DNA of 64,000 bases from Erythrophleum ivorense (Eukaryota; Streptophyta; Magnoliopsida; Fabales; Fabaceae): positions 62,001 through 126,000 of the forward strand of contig JAIUCV010001127.1 in the NCBI GenBank assembly GCA_026724425.1, written 5' to 3'. Positions 1-11,080 of the stretch are shown here, in pieces (position 1 is the stretch's first letter; every line of letters starts with the position of its first letter). The notes beneath the pieces were generated by a model. The model did no database searches and had not been told where the DNA came from. It saw only the letters and a list, made by a program, of their open reading frames with translations. The translations under genes and the position numbers were made by a program.

Positions 1-659
1 GTTTTTAGTATACTATTTTGCTTGCTTTCTTAGAAAGTTATTTTATTTGCTTCCCTTTAATTTTTAGCAAATTATTTTGCTTCCTTTCTTTTAGTTTTCA
101 GGAGATTGTGAGGCACTTTCATCCTTCAAGCACTTTCCTATATTTTAGAATTTATCTTTCATATTCTATTTCTCTTTTATCTCCTTTTATTTTTTACAAT
201 TTACCCATTGCCAGTGCAATAGTATAATAATATATTAGAGTAAGTATTAAATGTAATTGTTGTTTGATATTATTTTTTCTAATTTTTGTATAACAAAGTT
301 TATATTGAAAAATTACTCTATCATAATTATTATTGATAGAGATTGTGTGAGCCTATCTTATTTAAGGCCTATTCTATTAATCCAGAAAATTTGGTTGTGA
401 GTGAGTACTCTCATCTAATTGTTGCTTGAAAAAATTGTGTGAATTTGTCTTGTTTATTTTGTTCTACAAAGGTAAACTCTATGATAGTATAGTAAATTTA
501 AAGTGTTATTATTATATATATGTGTCAAAAAGTTTGTTATTGTTCGTTTGTTATTGTTCATGTTATTGATTATTTATATATTTTTTTTGGATAATAAAAA
601 ATTTAATTATTACATAATGATATGTTGACTATAATGGAATATTAAAATTTTATGAAATA
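1..659 (+). repeat. Direct repeat copy 1 (MULE 5' region-like), cut by window start
   Basis: This stretch is repeated almost base for base at 7197-7840, with scattered substitutions and a few indels. The match starts at base 1, so the copy probably extends beyond the window. It ends abruptly at 659, where Ogre-type internal sequence begins. In the other copy the same position runs into a Mutator-like transposase reading frame, so the repeat is probably the promoter and 5' untranslated part of such an element. It holds no convincing coding sequence; the short phenylalanine-rich frame at 18-227 is a by-product of T-rich DNA. Confidence 0.85.
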
Positions 660-1368
660 ATTTTAATGGATGGATCCTAGGTTGTTGGTTTGTAGAAATC
701 TGGCTCTATCTATTTAGGAAGCATCTATGGCTCAGCTATCAGTGCAAATTTTATGGCAGATCTACAGTCCCTAATCATTGGTCCCTAAATTGCCCTCACC
801 GTGAGATGAGGATCTCATTATATGAACTTGACCTTGAGAGGAAAAAAGATCCTACACAGGTCCAATCTATATAACAAGTTACAATTTAGGCGAGGTCTTC
901 ATGATAGCCTCAAGAAGCACAAGGCTTCACAGGGAAATCAATATAAACCTCTGCTAACCTAAGGAACACTCAGACCCGAGTATAGGGCCCATAACGTGTG
1001 TGAAAATTTTGTGTCCGTGACGTGTGTGAGGAGGGCATTCGCCTTTTCATCCTATGAGCTATCCAATCCTCGTCTGCTAAGCAGATTGATAGAACGAGAG
1101 GCAGAGAAATATATATAAAGATATAAACAAAGAGGAGATGAAATGTATACAAACATAGTCATTTATCCTAAGATTTCTTCCTCATGTTATCTATCCTAAC
1201 ACATATTATGTACACAATCAAGAAAATAAAGCATATGAAATCAGCATGTGAAAACATTATCTATCCTAACCATGTGAGGCAAACAACAAACAAAAGGGGG
1301 AACTAAAATAAAAGAAAGACCATAATATTTTGCACAACTAACTTAATTTAGGCTTGACTCTCAAACTA
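660..1368 (-). mobile_element. Ogre-like leader / 5' internal region, truncated
   Basis: Read on the minus strand, this is the internal sequence directly downstream of the primer binding site at 1369-1386. It therefore corresponds to the untranslated leader of the element whose LTR lies at 1390-6165. It stops at 660 against the direct repeat. No gag, protease or reverse transcriptase is present, so only the 5' end of the element survives. A short minus frame at 970-1152 has no recognisable domain and I do not treat it as a gene. Confidence 0.6.
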
Positions 1369-1386
1369 TCCCCAGCGGAGTCGCCA
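1369..1386 (-). other. Primer binding site (tRNA-Arg type)
   Basis: On the minus strand the sequence reads TGGCGACTCCGCTGGGGA, starting three bases after the LTR end. It is complementary to a 3' tRNA end of the form GGAGTCG plus CCA, which fits tRNA-Arg. Primer sites of this type are known from plant Ogre/Tat retrotransposons. It fixes the orientation of the element: the LTR at 1390-6165 is the 5' LTR, read right to left. Confidence 0.75.
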
Positions 1387-4347
1387 AACTGTCACACCCG
1401 AAAATGCGACCGCGTGGCGCCCTTTTTTTCAATGAAATTCTTTAAAATTTCGAATGAAATCGAAGAACGGAATTAAAATTGAAATAAGATAAAGTAATGG
1501 GTAAGGGTTCAGGAGTCGCCACCAAAATTTTAAATTTTAAAAGGCAAAACTTTGGAAAAGCCTTTTTATTTTGGAAAATGGTCTATGAACCAGAAAATGG
1601 ATTCGGGAGTCGATTATGAGTGGGGAAGGTGTTAGGCACCCCACTACACACGTTACTAAGAACGGTTACCCTAAGTTAGTCGTGCAAAAATAAAATGGCC
1701 TAAATTCTATTTTAATTCTCCCTATAAATCACATGCAAAATAGGAGTAAAGAAATTAAAGGAAATAAAGTTAAAAGTAGAAAAGGAAATCAATACTAAAA
1801 TAAAACGCAAAGAAATTTAATAATTGAAATAAAAAGGAAAGAAAAGAAATTTAAAGAAAAACATTTTATTTATAAGGGCGGACTTGACTTAGGATGAGAG
1901 CCTAGGGCCTACGTACTCTTTAGGAGGGATCAAAGTCCACGTAGTTCGATATGGAGATTTGGTTGATGTTTTGTTTTGTTTTTGTTTTTGTTTTTCCTTT
2001 GATTGTTTTGTCTTTTGTTAATTTTTCATTCTTTTTAATTATTATCATTTTTGGTTTGTTTGTTTTGTTCTCTTTTCTTGTTATTTATTTATTTATTTAT
2101 TTTGTTTTGTTTTTTTTCGAAAAGACTAAGAAATTAAAACTTACTTTTTCTTTTAACAAATAAAACGATTTTGAAATTGGTTGATTGTGTTTTAATTTGC
2201 TAAAAGTAAAGATAATTTTACTTTCCTTTGTCTTTTCAATTTTTCTCTCTTTTTCTTAAAACTTTTTTTTGCTTTTCATTCGATTTTTGTTTTCTATTGT
2301 TTTTTTGTTTTTGTTTTTTATTTTTATTTTTTTGTTTTCCTTTTATTTTCTTGATTTTTGATTCACTTCTCCTCTTTTTGGTTGTTCCTTTTTTTCAATT
2401 CTATTTTTGTCTTTGTTTTAGATTGTCTTTTAATTTTTGGTTTCTATTTCCTTTTTATTTTCTTGATTTTTTAATTCTTTTTTCTCCCTTATTATTTTTT
2501 ATTGTTCTTTTTGGGTTTTTTTTGTATTATTTTTTTTAAGTTTTAATTTTTAATTGATTTTGTGTTATTGATCTTTTTAATATATATATATATATATATT
2601 ATAGTACTTTGTTTTGTTATTGTATTTTTTCTTGTTTTCTGTTTGTTGTTTTTTCCTTGTTTTTTATTTATTTATCATTATTATCATTATTTTTCTATTG
2701 TGTTTTTGTGTTTCTATTGTGTGTTTTTTTTGTTTCTATTCATTTTGTTCTAATTTTTGTTTTTGATTTTTTTTTTCTTGTTTGTCTTTTTTTTTTAATT
2801 TTTAATTCACCTCTCTTTTTTTTTTATTTTTTTTCATAAAACAGATGTAATTTCTAATTTTATTAAATGAGAGTTGGAAGAAATCTTTAAAGTTTACCAA
2901 AAGAGTTTAATTAAATTTTTTTTGCTTATCATTTTTTGTTGTTGTTTTTTTTTTTTGAAACGAGATGTTACAAAAACTTAGTCTCTTCAAATTAATTTTT
3001 TGATTTTGAAAAGTTTATTTGTTTATTATCTTCTTATCCTTTTTGTTTTTTTTTTCTTTTTTTTTTGAAAATCTTTGTTTGAAGAGAAAGAATTTGACTT
3101 GGAGAATTAAGACACAAGATTTATTAAAACCTACATTTGAGACACTTATAGGCGCCAATGAGGCTTTGTCGCCACACATGACCTATAAGTGTATTTCTAT
3201 GCGCCTGAGGGGATACAAGATCCCACACGACCATTTTTAAAAATAAATAAATAAAATAAAATAATAAAATAATAATAATAATAATGAAATGAAATAAAAA
3301 ATAAAAAATAAAACAAATAAAATGAAACAAATAAAAAATAAAATAAAATAAAATAAATGTAATGAAGGCAAACTAACAATACCTATAAACATATAATATA
3401 AACTAACACATTCATTCTAACCCTAATCTTTACAGACGCGCAAAATGCAAACCCAATGTTAGTTGCTTTTCCCACGTCTTCTCTGATTAATGTTTTCACG
3501 TCATCCTCCTCCTCTGCACATCCGTATGGTGTCCTTTCTGTCTCTTCCTGACCTCTTTGCCTAGCTTCCCTTGCATATCAATTCACCAAATTGCGAACCA
3601 CCAAGTAGCAAGCCTCGCACACAAAAAAGGCAAAATACGCATTAGTTCCCGCGAAAGCACACTCACTCATGAAGCAGCACAACACCCGTAAGGAAACACA
3701 TGAAATCTGCCAGTCCACTTTGGCATTTTAACAACTAACACAGAACAAACGGCCAAAGGGACACAAACCGTAGGATTTTCATACTAACACTCCAGCAAGT
3801 GAGATCAAACATAGGATTTGTCAGAATATAACAGCAAATTTTAGCAAAGACAAGTTAAAACAAGATCATGATTATATTCATCTACAGACCAAAAATCAAG
3901 CTCAATTCATATTCCAAAATTACCAAGACAACATGCAGGCTCTAAATGGGATTTTCTTTTCAATTCCCAGTTAAGAAACAAGTTACAATCACGCTTAAGA
4001 TTGCCATAGCTGCAAGTAAACATCGAATAGGGTTCGTATATAACTCCCAATCAGCAACCTAGGTTAGACTCATGTCAAGAAAGACCCTTGGCTCAAAAGG
4101 AACATATGACCGCGGGGGGGGGGGGGGGGGAGAATCCAACTTTAGATCCAGTAAACATTCTAATGTCAGTTAATTAACTCAGATTATCTTAGAACACCAA
4201 AACTCGAATTTCATGCCTAAAATCATTCCTTATGGTAGCAGGTAATTCATAATTGCATAACAGAATAACCTTCTATTAATACAGAACAGAACCAGAGCAT
4301 ACAGGGGCAACGAATTTTTCATTTATAAAAACCGAATCCTATTGTTC

Positions 4348-4527
4348 CACAGAATCAAGCCATACAGCAGGAACAAACACAGAATCAGGCCATACAGCAG
4401 AAATAATCACAGAATCAGATCATACAACAGAAACAATCACAAAATCAGGCCATACAGCAGAAATAATCACAGAATCAGGCCATACAGCAGAAATAATCAC
4501 AGAATCAGGCCATACAGCAAAAACAAC
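4348..4527. repeat. 30-bp tandem repeat, 6 units
   Basis: Six head-to-tail 30-base units begin at 4348, 4378, 4408, 4438, 4468 and 4498. Each opens with a variant of cacagaatcaggccatacag. Units differ by one to a few bases. The array lies inside the Ogre-like LTR. I did not find it in the second LTR copy at 33931-38559, so it probably expanded in this copy. Confidence 0.9.
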
Positions 4528-4814
4528 CATTAATATTAATATGTTTTCCACACCATGCTCAGAAGAACAGCACCGAATTTCAAAAGAAGCAAAAGTGTGG
4601 AACGTTACCTCTAGGGAATGACGGATCCACTTTCGAGCCCTCTGAATCAGAAATTCCCACTTCTCTTTTTGTTTTCCTCTGATTCTCGGCCTTTTTCAAC
4701 CTTTATCCGAAAAAGTTCCTTCCCTCAAAATTTTGTTTCCAGTCGCCTCTTCTCCGGTTCTTCGACTCCGGAACCCCCAGAGCCCCCGAAAAATTTCTCC
4801 CCCCTCTATGCACT

Positions 4815-4938
4815 CGAAATTCTCCTCCTTCGTCTTCTTCGTGCTCTCGAATCTCCAAACTCTCCCCTCCTCGTTTCGAAATTCTCCTCCTTCGTCTTCT
4901 TCGTGCTCTCGAATCTCCAAACTCTCCCCTCCTCGTTT
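4815..4938. repeat. 62-bp tandem duplication in LTR
   Basis: Two consecutive 62-base units (4815-4876 and 4877-4938) begin cgaaattctcctccttcgtc and appear identical. A partial third start follows at 4939. The unit is CT-rich and belongs to the pyrimidine block of the LTR. Confidence 0.9.
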
Positions 4939-6165
4939 CGAAATTCCTAAATTGAGGCCCCTCTCCACCTCTTTTCGTCCCCTCATTTTTTTTCGGATTC
5001 TCTCTCTCAAATTTTTTCAATCTCTGTCTCTATCTCTCCCCTTCTCGTTTGACCCCCATCTTGATTTTTTTCACGATCGATTTCCTCTCTCCCCTTCTTC
5101 TTTTTCGATCTCCTCCTCTGCACATCCCCCCTTCCTCTTATTCGAGTCTCCCTTTTCCTTTTCTCTCAGACCCTCTTCTGTCTCTGGGCCTCCTCACTCC
5201 TGACGCCTCCCGCGTTTTCTTTTTCTGCCCCTCCGTATCCTCCAGTGCGTCTGTGCCCCCCTGTCTGCTCCCTAGTGCCTCCTCTTTTCTCAGTGCGTCG
5301 CTCCTTTTTCTTTCCCGTCTGTGCGTGTGTGTGTCAGAAAAGTGGTCCTCCTCCCCTTGCCAGAATCACGTGTAAGGGAGAAGAGAAACGGGTAGGGCTT
5401 TGCTTGTTATTGCTGGCCCGATGGCCCAATCCGAGAAATAGGGAGGGGAGAAGGATTTTAGGTCCAAAAAGGGTCTGAGATTTACGGGCTGAACCAAAAT
5501 GGACTTCTATTTCTTTTTGTTTCATTTTTTTCATTTTATGGCTCTATTCTTTGGGCTTCTTCTGTTTTTTTTTTAGTCCAATTCTAAATTAGCTTTGGGT
5601 ATGATTTTTTTGTTTTTTGTTTTGTTTTTGGTTTTTTTTTTGAGTTTTCTCTTTCTTTTTTTTGTATATATTACTTTGGTTTCTTTTTTTTTAGTCCTTT
5701 TTTGATAATAAAAAACTGTTGCTTCTCTTTTTTTCATTTTGGTTTAATTATTATTATTTTTTTGTTTTTTGTTTTTTTTTGTTTATTATTATTATTATTA
5801 TTATTATTATTTTCATTTTTTTTCATTTGTGGGATTTTACTTTGTTTTTTTTCTTTTTAATTCATTTCTTTTCTCTCTCTTTTTTTTAGTCTCTTTTTGA
5901 TTTTTCCTTTAATTCCATTTATTTTGTATTTTTGTTACTCCCTTTTTTATTTTTCTTTTGTTTTAATTTTAGATTAATGAGCTTTTGTTTTTTTTTGTTT
6001 TAGATTAATTTTATTTTTAAATTCTTTCTCTTTTAATTTTTTTTTAAACTTATTAAACTTAAAAAACCTATTTGATTTTTTCTTATTTTTATATTTTTAT
6101 ATTTTTTATTAGTTTAGTTTTATTATTATTTTTGGAGTATGTCCGGACAAAATACGGTGTTCACA

Positions 6166-7196
6166 GGGAGTGAATGAATAATAATAAAAATATAATTCAT
6201 ATATATTTTTTCACACATTTTTTTAAATAGGTTTTTCTTTCCATCTCTTTTAATAATGAGTTTTGATTTTTTATAGTTACGAATTGATTGTACGTAGTGT
6301 AATTAGATAGAGATAAAAAAAAAAGAGTATAAAGGGAGAATAAATTTTATACACACTCTTATTCTTTTGTGTTATTTTCTCTTTGACTACGTGACTATAT
6401 CTATGATTTATAAATTATCCAATTCCTTTAAATAAAAATAGCTTATTAGTTGTTAGTTTCAATTTAAACAAAGCTTAAATTGATCTTTTTAAAAAAATAA
6501 TAAAAATAAAAAAGGCATGCCAAATGACTTTTTGACACATATATAAAAGTTAAAAATAATACATATAACCTAAAAAACTTTTTCTCTAAATATGTAACTA
6601 ATTTTTTTATAGAATATGGAGTCTGTGACTCAGCATTGTGTAATTTTTAATTTTGTTAATAATTATTAGGAACATGGAGCCTATTATTATTTTTTAAATT
6701 CTAACCCTCTAATAATTTCTTAAAATTTCATTCATTAGGGACATAGAGAATTTTTTTTTCAAAGATTGACTCTCGAGTTAGTGAAATTTTACTAACTTGA
6801 AGGTTAGTGATTTTTCACTGACTCTAATTAGTGAAAAATTACTAACTAAATCTTTTTTTAAAAAAAATTATTTTTGACAGATATAGAAAAACTTTTTTTT
6901 TAAATGAAAATTGACCTTTGAGTCACTGAGATTTCATTAACCCAAGAGTCAATGACATTGGCCCTTTTGGTCTATGGAATCACTAATCCGAGGGGTCCAT
7001 GTATTGTATTAACCTGGTTAATGAAGAATCACTAAGGTAAGCATTGACCAAGGTCAATTTTTATTTTTTTATAAACAATTTTTTTTTAACTTTTAAAAAT
7101 GAGAACTGTGTTAAATATAAAATGTTACATTGTGTCTTCAACACTTTATATATATCTCTCAGTTTCCTCACAAACCATTTTACTTACTTCTTTTTA
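6166..7196. other. AT-rich spacer with inverted repeats
   Basis: No gene is seen. The stretch holds several repeated TTAGTGA/TCACTAA-like motifs. One imperfect palindrome has 17-base arms at 6803-6819 and 6830-6846, starting GTTAGTGATTTTTCACT, with one mismatch. A second near-palindrome lies at 6776-6798. It may be upstream sequence of the Mutator-like element whose 5' region starts at 7197. Confidence 0.5.
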
Positions 7197-7840
7197 GTTT
7201 TTAGTATACTATTTTGCTTGCTTTCTTAGAAAGTTATTTTATTTGCTTCCCTTTAATTTTTAGCAAATTATTTTGCTTCCTTCCTTTTAGTTTTCAAAAG
7301 ATTGTGAGGCACTTTCATCCTTCAAGCACTTTCCTATATTTTAGAATTTATCTTTCATATTCTATTTCTCTTTTATCTCCTTTTATTTTTTACAGTTTAC
7401 CCATTGCCAGTGCAATAGTATAATACTATATTATAGTAAGTATTAAATGTAATTGTTGTTTGATATTATTTTTTCTAATTTTTGTATAACAAAGTTTATA
7501 TTGAAAAATTACTGTATCATAATTATTATTGATAGAGATTGTGTGAGCCTATCTTATTTAAGGCCTATTCTATTAATCCAGAAAATTTGGTTGTGAGTGA
7601 GTACTCTCATCTAATTGTTGCTTAAAAAAATTGTGTGAATTTGTCTTGTTTATTTTGTTTTACAAAGGTACACTCTATGATAGTATAGTAAATTTAAAGT
7701 GTTATTATTATATATATATGTCAAAAAGTTTGTTATTGTTCATGTTATTGATTATTTATATATATTTTTTGGATAATAAAAATTTAATTATTACATAACG
7801 ATATGTTGACTATAATGGAATATTAAAATTTTATGAAATA
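7197..7840 (+). repeat. Direct repeat copy 2 (5' region of MULE relic)
   Basis: This is the second copy of the sequence at 1-659, in the same orientation. The match runs from gtttttagta at 7197 to tatgaaata at 7840. Immediately downstream lies a frame with Mutator-like transposase features, so this is likely the promoter and 5' leader of that element. Confidence 0.85.
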
Positions 7841-7895
7841 TTCATATATTTTATTTTATTTTTATTTACAAACTGACATTGTGATAAAATTCACA

Positions 7896-8763
7896 ATGAA
7901 TAAAACAAAGCAGATTATATGCATTTATGCAAATGGAAAGATTTTTTATAACAATGAGGAGACAATATTTGTATGTGACAAATCAAAATTACTAAGAGTC
8001 GACCCTAATATTAGTTTCGAACAGTTAAAAGTCATAGTTGGGGAAAAGTTATGACTTGAATCAAGGTAGTTTGTGTCTGAACTGGTATATCGATGCCTAT
8101 AGTTACTTAATATAACTTGGTACTTGCCATGTACTTTAAAGAATGATTCAGATGTCTAAACAATGTAGTGAGTAAATTGGAAATTCCCTACCTAATTGGG
8201 GGCATCAAAATTGTATGCATATATCTTTACTAGTGATGTGGGCCCAAGTATCGAGGAAAATTATGCATGTGAATCATTTGACAAATCCATCTACAAGTCA
8301 TATCAATTGACTTAATGAACAAGTCTCTTTATTTAGCTTTTATCTAAAAGATGTTCATCAATTAATCCCATATACAAGTCAGATTAATGGACTTAATGTC
8401 TTTAAAGGTGTTAGGTTCTTCGTCATAATTGGCTTGGTTAAAGTAACCATGTATCGATTGAACAAATACTAGGTTAAGTAGGGACAAACCACATTTGTTC
8501 AGATGTAAGTAGTTGACTTCTTTTTTTAGGATATCGAGAAAAAAATTTCAACTAGAATTACAATAGCATATGTCTTATCAATACATAGTTTTGATAGAAA
8601 GTCATCAGAGTTTAAAGTTCAAGAGCTGTATGATCCCTCTAACAAATAGTATAGGCGAATTTGTAAGGTCTGTCTTACAAACTAGACATGTGATTGTGAA
8701 GAGTTTTAGCTCCAAAAGTATCTTTATGAATATGTCTTTGTAGCATGTGCTAAGATATGTATT
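7896..8763 (+). pseudogene. MuDR/MULE transposase relic, internally deleted
   Basis: An intact frame at 7896-8054 encodes about 52 residues. It resembles the N-terminal domain of plant MuDR-type transposases, with an early glycine/asparagine-rich strand and a LLRVDPNISFEQLK segment. Further on, at about 8590-8763, a frame with stops carries TCDCEEF and then VFVACAKI. This matches the spacing of the SWIM zinc finger found near the C-terminus of such proteins, although the expected histidine is Tyr here. The catalytic DDE core between them is absent. The SWIM part is cut at 8763 by the gypsy LTR. The gene is dead. The assignment rests on motif recognition. Confidence 0.6.
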
Positions 8764-11080
8764 TGTAACATCCTAAATTAATTAAGTGAAATTATGGAGA
8801 ATTAAGATTTTAATTTGAAAAATAAGGAATCATTTTGAGAATTTCAAAAAAAATATGGAAATTTATTATTTTGGGTATTTTAATGCAAATAATAATTGTT
8901 TAGCAATTTTAGGTGAAAAATAAATTTAATTACATATTTGAATTTTTATTTGGTAAAATTTAAGTTTTGAGCTCGATAATTAATTTAATTAGGTCAAGAT
9001 AATCTTTGGAAGCCCAATTTAAGTTTTAACAAGAGCTAATTTATTTGGACCTACCTAGCTATGACCCAACACCTAATTATGGACCCAACACTCAATTATA
9101 GGCTTAAATTGAAAAAAAAGGCCCTTTAGGCAAACCATTATCTCATAAAACCGTAAAATTAGTGTTGCACTCCCTTTTATTCAGCTGAAGTGTTTTTAGC
9201 CAATAGAAATACAAAAGGAAAAAATGCACATAGAAAGAGAGGCTACGGTTTTTCATTATTTTAGTTTTGATTTGCACACTTAGAGAAAGATTTAGCCAAT
9301 GTAAGTTATACAAAAGTTGATTCTTTTATTTTTCTCTTTATTTTGGTTTGATTGATTTTTCGTTTGATAGATTTTTACCTAAACCCTAAGTCTAAAAATT
9401 TTGTATTTTGGTGTTTCTTGCATGGTTTTTATAGCTTGAAGTTAGAAGAACTATTAGGTAAATATTTCCCTCCATTTTGGTGTGTTAACATGTTGAAAAT
9501 TGGCCCCCATGATTAACTTTTGTATTGGGCTATGTTAATGTGGAAAATGTAAGGTTTCGGGTGTGGCACATTATTGTTTTTGGGTTTAGAGGGCTTAAAT
9601 CTGTACATTAAACAAATTGGAGGCTTAGGTAAGTGTTTTTTAAGTAGTTTTTCTTGATTGGAATTAATGGGTATATGATTCTTGTAGTAATTGATGATTA
9701 AAAGGTACATTTTAGTTGATTTAGGACATTTAGAGTGATGTGGCATTTGTTGGTAGCTTTTGAAGATTAGGCAACTAAGTGAGATAATTAGAGGTTTTAA
9801 TTCCATGAATATGTCAATATTAATCTTATATTTGTTGTAGTTATATGTTTTTTATGATAAATGTTTGGCTACTTATTATTTTGGACTGTGACTGTGTCTT
9901 TGGTGGAGTTATGATCATACTTCCATCTGTGTATTATGTTGTAATCATGCACTGAGTCATGATTGTATTTTTGTAAATGCATCGAGCTGTGATCGTGTTA
10001 AATAGGGAATTCATGCCCTTTTCCTCTGTTTTTAGCTATTAATATATTGTATGTGATTACTAATATGTGATAGTAGTCATTGGTAGTTAAATTAGTTCAT
10101 TTGCTTATTTATATTGATGCTTCTCATATTTATCTATATATGTAGCATTTATATTGATTATATGGTACATATTAATAGAATTTTCCTTTAGTTAATAAGA
10201 TTCACATCTCACCCTTATTATGCACTAACAAAGAAGAAGTTAGTAGATGACAACCCCCAGTCTAAGACCTTGTATAAGACGTCTACACTTGGACTTTTAA
10301 TTTAGTATAGATGCTAATTTTATTAATTTATTTTGTATAGTATCATGATGCATTCATATTGTCAAGTGTAGATATTTTGGTTGTTTTGTAGTTAGACTTG
10401 AACTTACGTAAAATCTAATGGAATTGTTGTAATTGAGGACTTTTGATCTGATATGGATGTATGACAAGTTTCCTTATGAATTAAATGGACATGATTATGT
10501 TACCATTTTCATTGTTAGCCTTGATTCTAATATATGTTATTATGTTGTCATGAATGTTTTATGTGTGAATTTAGGATGTGCTACAGTCATATTTTGCATC
10601 TGGGAGGGAAACATGTTTAATTGGTCTATTGAAACTTGTTCAAAATGGTTTAAAGCCAATAGGTAGTGAGATGTACATTTTGGTTGTTATTTGAGGTTAC
10701 ATATGCCATCTTGCTATCATCATGGGTGTTGTGATAATATGATACAAGATTTTATTAGTTCAATTAATCTTTAGGACCTTAAATGATGTAAGTTCATAAT
10801 TTGAGGACTATAGGAGGTTATATGCCTTAAAAACCTTGCACTTTAGCCATAGAAACTCTAGAATTTAATTTGAGATAGTGGCAATTGATTGGGATGCATA
10901 TTTAGGAGTTTAGGATTAATGGGTAATTAAGTTGCAGGCAAAACACCTTTATGTTGCTTCTGAATTGAATTTGGAAAGAGGCAAAGGCTAAGTGTGCCAC
11001 AGTGCAAGATTTCTAAGTGCCATAGTGCAAATCATGAATTTAAGGGAGATGGGCTTTCGAAAGTCATCTTATTTTGGCAC

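Larger units (their letters stand above)
1390..6165 (-). mobile_element. Ogre-like 5' LTR (4776 bp), antisense
   Basis: On the minus strand the unit starts TGTGAACACC and ends GGGTGTGACA, giving TG...CA termini. A related copy lies on the plus strand at 33931-38559 with the same ends. The sequence is strongly biased: long T-rich tracts (about 1960-2840 and 5560-6120 on the plus strand), a CT-rich block (about 4640-5330), and a 17-base G run at 4114-4130. LTRs of 4-6 kb are known in Ogre elements. The many short frames inside are by-products of these tracts. No target duplication can be checked because the other end of the element is missing. The flank after 6165 reads gggag. Confidence 0.75.

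Noticed and set aside
1951..2839. Several Phe/Leu/Val-rich open frames
   Set aside because: They arise from long T-rich tracts inside the Ogre-like LTR and show no domain or conserved frame.
3019..3379. Frames around the TAA/ATAAAA repeats
   Set aside because: Simple-sequence DNA; no coding evidence.
4348..4527. Regular repeat array considered as a CRISPR-like array
   Set aside because: Units are contiguous with no unique spacers and lie in a plant LTR; it is a minisatellite.
4618..5534. Ser/Pro-rich and Arg/Glu-rich open frames on both strands
   Set aside because: The region is a CT-rich block of an LTR. Frames open on both strands over the same bases are compositional.
10433..10666. Open frame also seen in altered form at 18840-19043
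   Set aside because: Both lie at the same place in paired LTRs, with different starts and ends and frame-breaking differences, so similarity comes from the LTR.
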